Assembly (NCBI RefSeq): GCF_009789675.1
Contig: NZ_CP046914.1
Coordinates: forward strand, 1 to 64,000
DNA from: Paraburkholderia acidisoli
GTDB lineage: Bacteria > Pseudomonadota > Gammaproteobacteria > Burkholderiales > Burkholderiaceae
Reading direction: 5' to 3'
Length of the DNA: 64,000 nt
Shown piece after piece: positions 1 to 9,594 of this stretch (position 1 is the first letter of the stretch; every line of letters starts with the position of its first letter). The position numbers were made by a program, and so were the translations under genes. The notes under the pieces are model-generated. The model worked only from the letters and a program-made list of their open reading frames with translations, did not search any database and had not been told where the DNA came from.

Positions 1-714
1 ATGCAAAAGAAAACGGTCAATGGCGCTCCGTTGCCGGCCTACGAACAAATCAAGCGTCACGTGCTCGCGAAAATTGAAAGCGGGGCATGGAAGCCCGGCG
101 ACGTGGTGCCGTCCGAGACGGAAATGGTGAAGGAATTCGGCGTGGCGCGCATGACCGTTTCGCGGGCGCTGCGCGAATTGATGGCCGACGGCGTGCTCAA
201 TCGCGTGCGTGGCTCGGGCACCTACGTGGCGCCGCGCCAGTACGAATCCACTGTGCTGCAGATCCGCAATATCGCCGACGAAATCGCGGCACGCGGCCAT
301 CGCCACGCGGCGCGCGTGCTCGCGCTCGAACCGAGCAACGACCCCAACGCGATCGCCGCGCTGGAACTCGAGGCGGGACCGGTATTTCATTCGCGCATCG
401 TTCACCTCGAAGAAGGCGAACCGATCCAATACGAAGATCGCTACGTGAATCCGGAGGTATTTCCCGACTATCTCGCGCAGGACTTCACGGTCGAAACACC
501 CAATCACTATATGGTGCGGCTAGCGCCCATTCAGCGCGCCGAATTCCGTATCTACGCGCAAAAGCCCGAAGCGCGCGTGCGCCAGTATCTCGACATGGAA
601 ATCGGCGAGCCGTGCCTGCTGTTGCTGCGCCGTACGTGGGTGGGCCGGCACGTCGCGACGTCGGTGCGCCTGTGGCATCCGTCGTCGCGCTTTCATCTCG
701 CGGGCACGGTCTGA
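1..714 (+). CDS. hutC: Histidine utilisation repressor HutC (GntR family, UTRA domain)
   Basis: Transcriptional repressor of histidine catabolism; urocanate is the known inducer in this family. The 237-residue protein has a GntR winged helix at about residues 10-78 (ESGAWKPGDVVPSE, then GVARMTVSRALRELMADG) and a UTRA ligand-binding domain from about 95 to 235, which is the normal HutC length. It precedes hutU in the same direction, with the probable operator between them. The ATG lies on the first base of the window, so a start slightly upstream cannot be excluded. The function rests on family features plus the adjoining hut genes. Confidence 0.93.
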   Translation: MQKKTVNGAPLPAYEQIKRHVLAKIESGAWKPGDVVPSETEMVKEFGVARMTVSRALRELMADGVLNRVRGSGTYVAPRQYESTVLQIRNIADEIAARGHRHAARVLALEPSNDPNAIAALELEAGPVFHSRIVHLEEGEPIQYEDRYVNPEVFPDYLAQDFTVETPNHYMVRLAPIQRAEFRIYAQKPEARVRQYLDMEIGEPCLLLLRRTWVGRHVATSVRLWHPSSRFHLAGTV

Positions 715-918
715 GCCTGCATCCCCGCGCTGTCCTTCTTCCCTGAATCTCGACGGGTCCGGCGGCTTCCGCCGGGCTTCGACTCGCCTTCGCTTTTCCC
801 TCGCTTCATGAAGCTGTCTAGTCAATGAGGCGCGCTTCGAACGGCCTCGCCCGCATTTAAACGCCAAAAATCCCGCATTTGGTTCAGGGTAATTACCTAG
901 CCAACTTTTTTGAAAACG

Positions 919-934
919 AGTTGTATATACAACT
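919..934. promoter_or_regulatory. Probable HutC operator (16-bp perfect palindrome)
   Basis: AGTTGTATATACAACT is a perfect palindrome in the 319-bp gap between hutC and hutU. It matches the TTGTATATACAA-like core known for HutC operators in pseudomonads. A weak promoter can be read over it (TTGTAT at 921-926 and TAGACT at 944-949, 17-bp spacer), so bound repressor would block RNA polymerase. The remainder of this gap (715-918 and 950-1033) shows no gene or clear signal. Confidence 0.8.
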
Positions 935-1033
935 TGACGGCGTTAGACTAGGTCCACGTTGCAGCACCCATTGCCCGCGCCGCATCGTCGGGCGCCGCTT
1001 TCAACCTTGCCAAGCCGATTCGACACGGACGCC

Positions 1034-2722
1034 ATGAACCATCCCAACTTCACCGATCCCCGCCTCGACCCGACCCGCACGATCCGCGCACCGCGCGGCC
1101 CGGAAAAGGTCTGCAAGACCTGGCTCGCCGAGGCCGCTTATCGCATGATCCAGAATAATCTGGATCCGGAAGTCGCCGAGCATCCGCATGCGCTCGTGGT
1201 GTATGGCGGCATCGGTCGTGCCGCGCGTAACTGGGAATGTTTCGACCAGATCCTCGCGTCGCTCAAGGATCTCGAAGAAAACGAAACGCTGCTGATCCAG
1301 TCGGGCAAGCCCGTGGGCGTGTTCCGCACGCACGCCGACGCGCCGCGCGTGCTGCTCGCGAACTCGAATCTCGTGCCGCATTGGGCCACGTGGGAGCATT
1401 TCCACGAACTCGACCGCAAGGGCCTCATGATGTACGGCCAGATGACGGCGGGCAGCTGGATCTATATCGGCTCGCAGGGCATCGTGCAGGGCACTTACGA
1501 AACGTTCTATTCGGTCGCGAACCAGCATTTCAACGGCAACCCCAAGGGCCGCTGGATTCTCACGGGCGGCCTGGGCGGCATGGGCGGCGCGCAGCCGCTG
1601 GCCGCGACGATGGCGGGCTTCTCGATGATCGCGGTCGAGTGCGATGAAACGCGCATCGACTTCCGTCTGAAGACGCGTTATGTCGATCGCAAGGCGAAAA
1701 CCATCGACGAAGCGCTCGCTATCGTCGAAGAAGCGAAGCAAAGCGGCAAGCCGGTTTCGGTGGGCCTGCTCGGCAACGCCGCCGACGTGTTCGCCGAATT
1801 CGTCGCGCGCGGCATCACGCCCGACTGCGTGACCGACCAGACCAGCGCGCACGATCCGATCAACGGTTATCTGCCGCAAGGCTGGACCGTCGAGCAATGG
1901 CGCGAGGCGCAGAAGGTCGCGCCGGACAGCATCGTGAAGGTCGCGAAGGCCTCGATGGCGCAACAGGTGCGCGCGATGCTCACGCTGCAGGACCGCGGTG
2001 CGGCCACCCTGGACTACGGCAACAATATTCGTCAGATGGCGCTGGAAATGGGCGTGGAAAACGCGTTCGATTTCCCCGGCTTCGTGCCCGCGTATATCCG
2101 CCCGCTGTTCTGCGAAGGCAAGGGGCCGTTCCGCTGGGTCGCGCTTTCGGGCGATCCGGAGGACATCTACAAGACGGACGCCAAGGTCAAGGAACTGATT
2201 CCCGACGATCCGCATCTGCACAACTGGCTCGACATGGCGCGCGAGCGCATCGCGTTCCAGGGGTTGCCCGCGCGCATTTGCTGGGTGGGCGTGAAGGATC
2301 GTTATCGCCTCGGTCAGGCGTTCAACGAAATGGTCAAGAACGGCGAGTTGAAGGCGCCCATCGTGATTGGCCGCGATCACCTCGACACGGGTTCGGTCGC
2401 GAGCCCGAACCGCGAAACCGAGTCGATGAAAGACGGCTCCGACGCCGTGAGCGACTGGCCGCTGCTCAACGCGCTCTTGAACACGGCGGGCGGCGCGTCG
2501 TGGGTCTCGCTCCATCACGGCGGCGGCGTGGGCATGGGCTTCTCGCAGCACTCGGGCGTGGTGATCGTTGCCGACGGCACGCAGGCCGCGCATGAACGCC
2601 TCGGCCGCGTGCTGCACAACGACCCGGCCACGGGTGTGATGCGTCATGCCGATGCCGGCTACGAACTCGCGCAGCAAACGGCGCGCGAAGCGGGCCTTAA
2701 CCTGCCGATGCTCGGCCGATGA
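1034..2722 (+). CDS. hutU: Urocanate hydratase (HutU)
   Basis: Converts urocanate to 4-imidazolone-5-propionate with tightly bound NAD+, the second step of histidine breakdown in the cytoplasm. The 562-residue protein carries the glycine-rich NAD motif GGLGGMGG near residue 177 and the conserved [12 protein letters not shown] segment near 268, and is of usual family length. I chose the ATG at 1034 ([10 protein letters not shown]) over a TTG at 959, because the extra 25 residues do not resemble the family. Its stop overlaps the hutD start by 4 bp, so translation is probably coupled. Confidence 0.96.
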   Translation: MNHPNFTDPRLDPTRTIRAPRGPEKVCKTWLAEAAYRMIQNNLDPEVAEHPHALVVYGGIGRAARNWECFDQILASLKDLEENETLLIQSGKPVGVFRTHADAPRVLLANSNLVPHWATWEHFHELDRKGLMMYGQMTAGSWIYIGSQGIVQGTYETFYSVANQHFNGNPKGRWILTGGLGGMGGAQPLAATMAGFSMIAVECDETRIDFRLKTRYVDRKAKTIDEALAIVEEAKQSGKPVSVGLLGNAADVFAEFVARGITPDCVTDQTSAHDPINGYLPQGWTVEQWREAQKVAPDSIVKVAKASMAQQVRAMLTLQDRGAATLDYGNNIRQMALEMGVENAFDFPGFVPAYIRPLFCEGKGPFRWVALSGDPEDIYKTDAKVKELIPDDPHLHNWLDMARERIAFQGLPARICWVGVKDRYRLGQAFNEMVKNGELKAPIVIGRDHLDTGSVASPNRETESMKDGSDAVSDWPLLNALLNTAGGASWVSLHHGGGVGMGFSQHSGVVIVADGTQAAHERLGRVLHNDPATGVMRHADAGYELAQQTAREAGLNLPMLGR

Positions 2723-3381
2723 ACGACGCGCACGCGGCGGTGAAAGCCACGCTCACGGTGCTGCGCGGCGCGGATCTCGTGGCGTCGCCGTGGAAGAACG
2801 GCGGCGGCGTCACGCGCGAGATCGCGGCGGGCTCGTCGACTTCGGCTGGCAGCGCGTCGCTCGATACGTTCGCGTGGCGCGTGAGCGTGGCGGACGTCGC
2901 GCAGGCCGGGCCGTTTTCGCGCTTCGCGGGCGTCGATCGCACGCTCGTGTTGCTGGAAGGCGCGGGCATGCTTTTGCACGAAGCGCGCGATGAAAGCGGT
3001 GACGCTGAAAAGACGTACGCGCTCGAAACGCCGCTCGATATCGCGCGGTTTCGCGGCGAGGCGTCCATTAGCGCGCGATTGATCGACGGCCCCACGCGCG
3101 ACTTCAACCTCATGGTGCGTCGCGAGGCGGCGCGCGGTACGCTCGACGTGTGGCGCGACAACGCCACGCGCAGCGTGCAGGCGCAAACCGTGCTGCTGTA
3201 TTGCGCGCAAGGCGAACAACGTATCCGCGTCGATGGCGAGCTCGAAGTGCAACTCGCCACCGGCGACACGTTGCGTATCGACGCACCCGTCGCAACGCTC
3301 GCATCGACGCTCGAAACGCGCGGCGCGGGCGCGCTGCTCGCTATCGCGCTGACGCTCATTCCAACGGATTCGCAGCGATGA
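2719..3381 (+). CDS. hutD: HutD/Ves family protein
   Basis: Small cupin-like protein of 220 residues with the family opening [17 protein letters not shown] (about residues 20-36). HutD is a conserved member of proteobacterial hut operons. It has no proven enzymatic activity and has been proposed to limit hut operon output. It overlaps hutU and hutI by 4 bp at each end, consistent with coupled expression. The identification is from position and the WKNGGG motif; the molecular role is not established. Confidence 0.9.
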   Translation: MNDAHAAVKATLTVLRGADLVASPWKNGGGVTREIAAGSSTSAGSASLDTFAWRVSVADVAQAGPFSRFAGVDRTLVLLEGAGMLLHEARDESGDAEKTYALETPLDIARFRGEASISARLIDGPTRDFNLMVRREAARGTLDVWRDNATRSVQAQTVLLYCAQGEQRIRVDGELEVQLATGDTLRIDAPVATLASTLETRGAGALLAIALTLIPTDSQR

Positions 3382-4616
3382 AACGCACGCTTTGGCACAA
3401 CCTCAATCTGTGCGCGCAGGGCGATCCGCGCGATGTCGTTGAGCACGCAACGATCGCCGTGAACGATGGCAAGATCGCGTGGCTCGGTGCATCGCAGGAT
3501 CTGCCGCACGAGTACGCCGGCTGGTCGCGCGAGGATCTGCAAGGCGCGTGGGTCACGCCGGGTCTCGTCGATTGCCATACACATCTCGTCTACGGCGGCC
3601 AGCGCGCCGACGAATTCGCGCAACGTCTTGCCGGCGTGAGTTACGAGGCCATCGCGAAGCAGGGCGGCGGCATCGTTTCGACGGTACGCGCCACGCGCGC
3701 GGCAAGCGAAGACGCGTTGTTCGAGCAATCGGCGGCACGTCTCGAACCGTTGCTCGCCGAAGGCGTCACGGCCGTCGAGATCAAGTCGGGCTACGGTCTC
3801 GATCTCGCCAGCGAACGCAAGATGTTGCGCGTCGCACGGCGGCTCGGCGAGCGTTATCCCGTCACGGTGCGCACGACGTTTCTCGGCGCGCATGCGTTGC
3901 CGCCGGAATTCGCGGGCCGCGCAGACGCGTATATCGACGAAGTGTGCGAGCGCATGTTGCCCGCGCTCGCGGAAGAGGGTCTGGTCGATGCCGTGGACGT
4001 ATTTTGCGAGCGCATCGGCTTCTCGCTCGCGCAGAGCGAGCGCGTGTTCGAGGCCGCCGCGAAGCGCCGTATCGACGTGAAAATGCACGCCGAACAACTC
4101 TCGAACAGCGGCGGCGCGGCGCTGGCGGCGCGCTACGGTGCCTTGTCCGCGGATCATCTGGAGTTTCTCGACGAAGCGGGTATTGCCGCAATGAAAGAGG
4201 CCGGCACGGTGGCCGTATTGTTGCCGGGCGCGTACTACTTCATTCGCGAGACGCAATTGCCGCCGCTCGATCTGCTGCGCCGCTACGAAGTGCCCATCGC
4301 CATTTCCACCGACAGCAATCCGGGCACGTCGCCCGCCACCTCGCTGCTGCTCATGATGAACATGGCGACCACGCTCTTTCGCATGACCGTGCCCGAGGTG
4401 CTGCAAGGCGTGACGCGTCACGCAGCCCGCGCATTCGGCGACGCGCGGAATCATGGCACGCTCGCCGCCGGACGTCCCGCCGATTTCGCCGTATGGTCGG
4501 TGCAATCGCTCGCGGAACTCGCTTACTGGATCGGCCGTCCGCTGTGCGCGCGCGTGGTGCGCGGCGGCGAAACCGTTTATGAACGGCGCGATCTCGCGCG
4601 TCGCGACTACGCATGA
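3378..4616 (+). CDS. hutI: Imidazolonepropionase (HutI)
   Basis: Hydrolyses 4-imidazolone-5-propionate to N-formimino-L-glutamate, the third hut step. The 412-residue amidohydrolase has the metal-binding pair H67-x-H69 in [11 protein letters not shown], a later [10 protein letters not shown] segment and the [10 protein letters not shown] motif that holds the metal-ligand aspartate. The start [10 protein letters not shown] at 3378 overlaps the hutD stop as ATGA. Longer in-frame starts reaching into hutD would add a basic tail foreign to the family. Confidence 0.96.
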   Translation: MKRTLWHNLNLCAQGDPRDVVEHATIAVNDGKIAWLGASQDLPHEYAGWSREDLQGAWVTPGLVDCHTHLVYGGQRADEFAQRLAGVSYEAIAKQGGGIVSTVRATRAASEDALFEQSAARLEPLLAEGVTAVEIKSGYGLDLASERKMLRVARRLGERYPVTVRTTFLGAHALPPEFAGRADAYIDEVCERMLPALAEEGLVDAVDVFCERIGFSLAQSERVFEAAAKRRIDVKMHAEQLSNSGGAALAARYGALSADHLEFLDEAGIAAMKEAGTVAVLLPGAYYFIRETQLPPLDLLRRYEVPIAISTDSNPGTSPATSLLLMMNMATTLFRMTVPEVLQGVTRHAARAFGDARNHGTLAAGRPADFAVWSVQSLAELAYWIGRPLCARVVRGGETVYERRDLARRDYA

Positions 4617-6037
4617 ATGCCCCTATCAGAACGAATCCGGATTCAACGTCCCGTGCGCTGTTCGCGGCGCACGCCTGGTTGCCCGAAGGCTGGCGCGAAA
4701 ACGTGCTGCTCGAGTGGGACGCTGCGGGCGCGCTCGTGCGCGTCACGCCCGATCTCGCCGAAGCGCCGCGTCACGTCGCCCATGCGGCGGGTCCGCTGAT
4801 CCCTGGCATGCCTAATCTTCACTCGCATGCGTTTCAGCGCGCGATGGCGGGCCTCACCGAATACCGCGCGAACCCCACCGACAGTTTCTGGAGCTGGCGC
4901 GATCTCATGTATCGCTTTGCCGCGCGCATCACGCCCGACGATCTCGGCGCGATCGCGCGCTGGCTCTATGTCGAGATGCTGAAGGCGGGCTACACGTCGG
5001 TGTGCGAGTTCCATTACGTGCATCACGCGCAGGACGGCCAGCGCTATGCGAGCCCCGCCGAACTCGCGCAACGCGTGGTGGCGGCGGCGGGCGAAGCGGG
5101 CATCGGCATGACCATGCTGCCCGTGCTCTATCAGTACAGCGGCTTCGGCGCGCGCGCGCCGCGCGACGACCAACGCCGCTTCATCAACACGCCGGACCAA
5201 CTGCTCGGTATCGTCGATACCTTGCGTGGCTGGCGTCCCGAGCACGGCGCGTTGCGTTACGGCGTCGCACCGCATTCGTTGCGCGCGGTCTCGCACGATT
5301 CGCTGCGTGCGCTGCTCGCCGGACTCGATGCGATGTCGCCGGGTGCGCCGGTGCATATCCATATCGCCGAGCAAACCGCCGAAGTCGACGCGTGTCTGGA
5401 AACCGAAGGCGCGCGGCCCGTGCAATGGCTGCTCGATCGATTCGACGTGAACCCGCGCTGGTGTCTCGTGCACGCCACGCACATGGATGCCGGGGAAACG
5501 GCGGCGCTCGCGCGCAGCGGCGCGATTGCGGGCCTGTGCCTCACGACCGAAGCGAATCTCGGCGACGGCATCTTCCCCTCGCACGATTATCTTGCGGCGA
5601 ACGGCGCGTTCGGCGTGGGTTCGGACAGCCATATCGGCGTGGATTGGCGCGCGGAATTGCGCTTGCTCGAATACGGCCAGCGTCTGGCGCGCCGCGAGCG
5701 CAACGTGCTCGCCGGGCCGCAGCAAGCGCACGTGGCCGACCGTCTGTTCGGCGCGGCGGTGCAAGGCGGCGCGCGCGCCACGGGACGTGCGACGGGCGCA
5801 TTGCAAGCCGGTGCCCGCGCCGATTTCGTCGTGCTGGACGCGCAGCATCCGAACCTGGCGGAACAACGGCCCGCCACATGGCTCTCGTCGGTTGTCTTTT
5901 GCGAACATGGCGAAACGCCCGTGCTCGACGTCTATACGGGCGGCGAGCGCGTGGTAGCGGCGCGTCGTCATCGCGACGAAGCTCGCCTCTATGCCGATTA
6001 CCGCGCGGCGCTCGCCACGCTGCTGAAGGCGGCGTGA
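4613..6037 (+). CDS. hutF: Formimidoylglutamate deiminase (HutF)
   Basis: Deiminates N-formimino-L-glutamate to N-formyl-L-glutamate and ammonia, which defines the longer HutF/HutG branch rather than the one-step formiminoglutamase route. The 474-residue amidohydrolase has H70-x-H72 in [29 protein letters not shown] and the metal-aspartate motif [16 protein letters not shown]. It overlaps hutI by 4 bp (ATGA) and is followed 30 bp later by hutG. Confidence 0.95.
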   Translation: MNAPIRTNPDSTSRALFAAHAWLPEGWRENVLLEWDAAGALVRVTPDLAEAPRHVAHAAGPLIPGMPNLHSHAFQRAMAGLTEYRANPTDSFWSWRDLMYRFAARITPDDLGAIARWLYVEMLKAGYTSVCEFHYVHHAQDGQRYASPAELAQRVVAAAGEAGIGMTMLPVLYQYSGFGARAPRDDQRRFINTPDQLLGIVDTLRGWRPEHGALRYGVAPHSLRAVSHDSLRALLAGLDAMSPGAPVHIHIAEQTAEVDACLETEGARPVQWLLDRFDVNPRWCLVHATHMDAGETAALARSGAIAGLCLTTEANLGDGIFPSHDYLAANGAFGVGSDSHIGVDWRAELRLLEYGQRLARRERNVLAGPQQAHVADRLFGAAVQGGARATGRATGALQAGARADFVVLDAQHPNLAEQRPATWLSSVVFCEHGETPVLDVYTGGERVVAARRHRDEARLYADYRAALATLLKAA

Positions 6038-6067
6038 CGACGCGGGTCACACACGAGACATCGAACC

Positions 6068-6877
6068 ATGAACGACCTCTACTCACTCGAACGCGGCACT
6101 GCGCCGCTCATCATTTCGATTCCGCATCTCGGCACGCAGATTCCCGACTCTCTGCGTGCGCAATACACGGATATCGCGTTGACGGTTGCAGATACCGACT
6201 GGCATCTGGATCGCCTTTACGCGTTCGCGAAGGAGATGGGCGCGACGATCCTGGGCGCGCGTCTCTCGCGCTATGTGATCGATCTGAATCGGCCGCCCAA
6301 CGACGAAAGCCTCTATCCGGGGCAAACCACGACATCGCTGTGCCCGACCGAAACGTTTCGTGGCGAGCCGCTTTATCGTGACCATCGTGCGCCCGACGCG
6401 CAGGAGAAGCAGCGTCGCGTGCAGCATTACTGGCAGCCGTATCACGACACGCTGGCCGCCGAATTGCAGCGCCTGCGTGCGTCCCACGCCAATGTGCTGT
6501 TGTGGGAGGCGCATTCGATTGCGAGCGTGTTGCCGCGCCTGTTCGACGATAAATTGCCCGATCTGAATCTCGGCACGCAGGACGGCCGCACGGCACACGC
6601 GCAGGTTCAGGCGCGCGCGGAACACGCCGCGGCGAACGGTTCGTACACTTGGGTCGCCAATGGACGCTTCAAGGGCGGCTATATCACGCGTCACTTCGGT
6701 GCGCCGCAGGACGGCATTCATGCCGTTCAGCTGGAGATGTGCCAGTCCACCTATATGAGCGAGACCGCGCCGTTCGATTACGTGCCTTCGCTCGCCAATC
6801 GCGTGCAGCCCGTGTTGCGCGAGATGGTGGGCGGTGCGCTCGAAGCGGTACAGGCGCTGAACCACGCGGCGCGCTGA
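6068..6877 (+). CDS. hutG: N-formylglutamate deformylase (HutG)
   Basis: Hydrolyses N-formyl-L-glutamate to glutamate and formate, the last hut step. The 269-residue protein is of usual length and has the family motifs ISIPHLGTQIP near the N terminus, VIDLNRPPND, and LLWEAHSI (putative zinc-binding region). It is the last gene of the operon and is followed 20 bp after its stop by a strong terminator hairpin. No arginase-type HutG alternative is present. Confidence 0.95.
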   Translation: MNDLYSLERGTAPLIISIPHLGTQIPDSLRAQYTDIALTVADTDWHLDRLYAFAKEMGATILGARLSRYVIDLNRPPNDESLYPGQTTTSLCPTETFRGEPLYRDHRAPDAQEKQRRVQHYWQPYHDTLAAELQRLRASHANVLLWEAHSIASVLPRLFDDKLPDLNLGTQDGRTAHAQVQARAEHAAANGSYTWVANGRFKGGYITRHFGAPQDGIHAVQLEMCQSTYMSETAPFDYVPSLANRVQPVLREMVGGALEAVQALNHAAR

Positions 6878-6897
6878 ATCGCGTTGCATCGTCATGG

Positions 6898-6934
6898 AAA
6901 CGGCGCGGGATCTTGCGGTCCCGCGCCGTTTTTC
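6898..6934 (+). terminator. Rho-independent terminator after hutG
   Basis: A perfect 13-bp stem (6898-6910 pairing with 6919-6931; core CGGCGCGGGA/TCCCGCGCCG) with an 8-nt loop, ending in a run of five T. It lies between hutG and the convergent phospholipase D-like gene, closing the hut operon. The symmetric A/T flanks could also let it act on the opposite strand. Confidence 0.9.
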
Positions 6935-6964
6935 ATGGCCATGACAAATGCGGTGGTCAATCCA

Positions 6965-8512
6965 CTACAAAAGCCATTCGATCGGCAGAATGGAGAAGAA
7001 CCACACGCTGAGTCGTTGCTGCCATGTCGTGTTCGGTTCGGTCTCGTAACGCAGCGTTCGACCGCTGGCAACGCGGGTCCAATAGAGCGTACCGCCCGTG
7101 TCGAGATGCGCCTGCCACGCGAGTTGCGGCACCTGGGTCCAGAATGCCGTTTCGATGCGCTGCGCGAGTTCGGGGCTTTCGATCACGAGCCCGAGTTCGG
7201 TGTTGAGATTCGCCGAGCGCGGATCGAAATTGAGCGAGCCGACGAACACGCGTTGGCCATCCACGGCAAAGGTCTTGGCATGCAGGCTCGAACCGGAACT
7301 GCCGAAGGGACTCGCGCCGGTGTCCTGGCTTGCGGACGCCGTGGCGCCCGCCGCGCGGCGCAGCTCGAACAGTTCCACGCCGCCCGCGAGCAAGGCCTTG
7401 CGCCGCCGCGCGTAGCCCGAATGCACGGCGCTCACGTCGGTGGCTTCGAGTGAGTTGGTGAGGACGCGTACCGTCACGCCTTGCGCGGCGAGTTGCGTGA
7501 AATACCCGGTGCCCGTTTCGCCGGGAACGAAGTACGGCGAGACGAGATCGAGTTCGCGCGTGGGCGTGCCGAGTATGTCGCGCAATTGCGCGAGGATGAG
7601 CGATTGCGGCGGCGCCTTGCCGAGCGCTTTCGCCGGGTCGTCGCTCACGAGCCGCGTTTTGGCCCAGACGAGCGGCAGCGTGCCGTCGAGCAGGCGATTC
7701 ACGTCGGTGACCTTGTCAAGCGATGCGACGTAAGCGGCTGCTGCCGGATCGAGCAGGATGGCATGTGCCGCGTCGTCGAGCGCGCGCGCCTGGTCCGTTG
7801 CAGCGGGCTTGACGATGCGCGTCACGGGCCACGCCGAGGCGCTCGCCCAATAACGGTCGAAATCGTGCGCGACGTCGGCGGCGGCGGGGCCGATCGCGAG
7901 CACGTCGAGATCGGCGAACACGATGCCGTCGGTGGCCGCGAAGTATTCGTCGCCGATATTGCGGCCGCCCAGTATCGTCGCCGTGCTGTCGGCCGTGAGC
8001 GACTTGTTGTGCATGCGATGATTGAGCCGCGAGAAGTCCGTCAGGTATCCGATGAATTTCGGGTGGCGTAACACGAACGGATTGAACAATCGCACTTCGA
8101 CGTTGGGATGAGCGTCGAGCGCGGCGAGCGTACTGTCGAGCGAGGCGGGAATGCCGTTGTCGTCGAGCAGCAGCCGCACGCGCACGCCGCGCTCGGCGGC
8201 TTCGCGCAGTGCTTCCAGCAGCAAGGTGCCAGTGAGGTCGTTGCGCCAGATGTAGTACTGCACGTCTAGCGTGCGCTGCGCGCTACGCACGAGACTGACG
8301 CGCGAGGCGAACGATTCGAGCGAATCGGGCAGCGGGTCGATGCCCGTGAAGCCGGGGTGCGCCGCCATCTCCTGCGCGACGGCCTTGCCGAGCGGCGTGC
8401 TTTGCGCCTCGGCCGGGGGCAGTGCGCTGGAAGGCGTGCGCTCGCCGAGCGGCGGCAACTGGCAGGCGGCCAGCAGCAACGTACACAACATCGAGGCCAG
8501 CGATCTCGGCAT
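6965..8512 (-). CDS. Phospholipase D-like / cardiolipin synthase-type lipoprotein
   Basis: A 515-residue member of the phospholipase D superfamily with two HKD motifs: H168-x-K170-x4-D175 (HNKSLTADSTATILGGRN) and a second near residue 420 (HAKTFAVDGQRVFVGSLNF). The N terminus is a lipoprotein signal with lipobox LLAAC at Cys17, so the protein should be anchored in the cell envelope. Relatives transesterify or hydrolyse phospholipids and are often labelled cardiolipin synthase-like, but the envelope lipoprotein form is of unclear substrate. It is monocistronic and convergent with the hut operon. Confidence 0.85.
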   Translation of the reverse strand: MPRSLASMLCTLLLAACQLPPLGERTPSSALPPAEAQSTPLGKAVAQEMAAHPGFTGIDPLPDSLESFASRVSLVRSAQRTLDVQYYIWRNDLTGTLLLEALREAAERGVRVRLLLDDNGIPASLDSTLAALDAHPNVEVRLFNPFVLRHPKFIGYLTDFSRLNHRMHNKSLTADSTATILGGRNIGDEYFAATDGIVFADLDVLAIGPAAADVAHDFDRYWASASAWPVTRIVKPAATDQARALDDAAHAILLDPAAAAYVASLDKVTDVNRLLDGTLPLVWAKTRLVSDDPAKALGKAPPQSLILAQLRDILGTPTRELDLVSPYFVPGETGTGYFTQLAAQGVTVRVLTNSLEATDVSAVHSGYARRRKALLAGGVELFELRRAAGATASASQDTGASPFGSSGSSLHAKTFAVDGQRVFVGSLNFDPRSANLNTELGLVIESPELAQRIETAFWTQVPQLAWQAHLDTGGTLYWTRVASGRTLRYETEPNTTWQQRLSVWFFSILPIEWLL

Positions 8513-8632
8513 GAGTCATTCGCCCGTGGTTTCGTTGCTATCGGCGCGCTTTCATTTCACGCCTAGCTTACGCGATCGGCGTAACGCATTCGTGCTGGAT
8601 GTCCTGCACCGTTGCCTGCCGAATGCGCGGGG

Positions 8633-9496
8633 TTATCCGCGCAACATGTCTGCGATCGTTTCGTTGAGCAACGTGCGCTTGTGCGCTTTACGATGAATCA
8701 TGCCGACGCTGCGCAGAAACGCGCGCCCCGGCAACGGCACGAGCCGCAGATTGGGATCGTTCTGCCAGTTGCCGCCGCGCAAGACGGGCAACACACTCAC
8801 GCCCACGTCGTTGCGCACGAGCGAGACGATGGTTTCGATCGAATTGAGTTCGAGATATTCGAGCGGTTCGATGCGCAACTCACTCAATGCGTTTTCGATT
8901 ACGACGCCCGTGGGCACGCGCCGGTCGAAACGGAGGAAACCGCGTTCGCGCAGAATGCGCCGTGCGTCGTCGCCGTAGGTCGCGCGGCTCGTGACGAGCA
9001 TGAGCGGTTCTTCGTAAAGCGGCGTCCACGCGAGCGAGTCGTGCAATGCGCCGTCTGGCGCGCCCACGACCACCGCGAGGTCGAGATCGCCGTCTTCGAC
9101 CATGCGCGCGAGTTCGTTCGAACGCGCGGAACTCAAACGCACTTCGAGTTCGGGGTGGCCGGTCTTGAGGTGCGCCACCGCGAGCGAGAGCGCGCCGATC
9201 ACCGAGACGACCGCGCCGATGATGATCGAACCGCGCAGGGAGTCGCCGGCGCTCGCGGGCAATTCGTCGACGAGCGCGAGTATGCGTTCGACCTTGGCGC
9301 AAATCTCGCGGCCCTCGCGCGTGAGCGCGACCTGGCGCGCGCGCCGGTCGAAGATCTGGCGGCCGAGCGCCTCTTCGAGACTGCGCATCTGCACGCTCAC
9401 GGCGGCCTGCGTGAGCGCGGTCTTTTCGGCGGCCGTGGCGAACGAGCCGGTGCGGGCCACGGCCTGCAAGGTACGCAGCATACGGAGGGTCAGCAT
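8633..9496 (-). CDS. LysR family transcriptional regulator
   Basis: A 287-residue LysR regulator: winged helix at about residues 1-60 (GSFATAAEKTALTQAAVSVQMRSLE) followed by a substrate-binding domain. It is divergent from the gamma-glutamyltransferase-like gene at 9595 and shares a short AT-rich promoter region with it, so it probably controls that gene and the transporter behind it. A second ATG 15 bp inside is a possible alternative start, and neither has a good Shine-Dalgarno sequence. The inducer is unknown. Confidence 0.88.
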   Translation of the reverse strand: MLTLRMLRTLQAVARTGSFATAAEKTALTQAAVSVQMRSLEEALGRQIFDRRARQVALTREGREICAKVERILALVDELPASAGDSLRGSIIIGAVVSVIGALSLAVAHLKTGHPELEVRLSSARSNELARMVEDGDLDLAVVVGAPDGALHDSLAWTPLYEEPLMLVTSRATYGDDARRILRERGFLRFDRRVPTGVVIENALSELRIEPLEYLELNSIETIVSLVRNDVGVSVLPVLRGGNWQNDPNLRLVPLPGRAFLRSVGMIHRKAHKRTLLNETIADMLRG

Positions 9497-9523
9497 CGCA
9501 AAAAATTTTTAAGTATCGAGAAT

Positions 9524-9539
9524 AAAATATTAATATTTT
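9524..9539. promoter_or_regulatory. AT-rich palindrome in the LysR/ggt divergent promoter
   Basis: AAAATATTAATATTTT is a perfect 16-bp palindrome in the 98-bp divergent gap. LysR proteins bind AT-rich inverted repeats of T-N11-A type in such places, and this site fits that expectation. It is a candidate operator only; it may also be part of a promoter -10 region, as the whole gap is unusually AT-rich for this genome. Confidence 0.45.
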
Positions 9540-9594
9540 TTTGCTTGAACCTTCAACATAATCGTTAGATCGGTTCCATTCATACGGCATTCAC

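Noticed and set aside
1001..2677. Long minus-strand frame opposite hutU
   Set aside because: Shadow of a strongly identified gene; no ribosome site and no recognisable protein motif.
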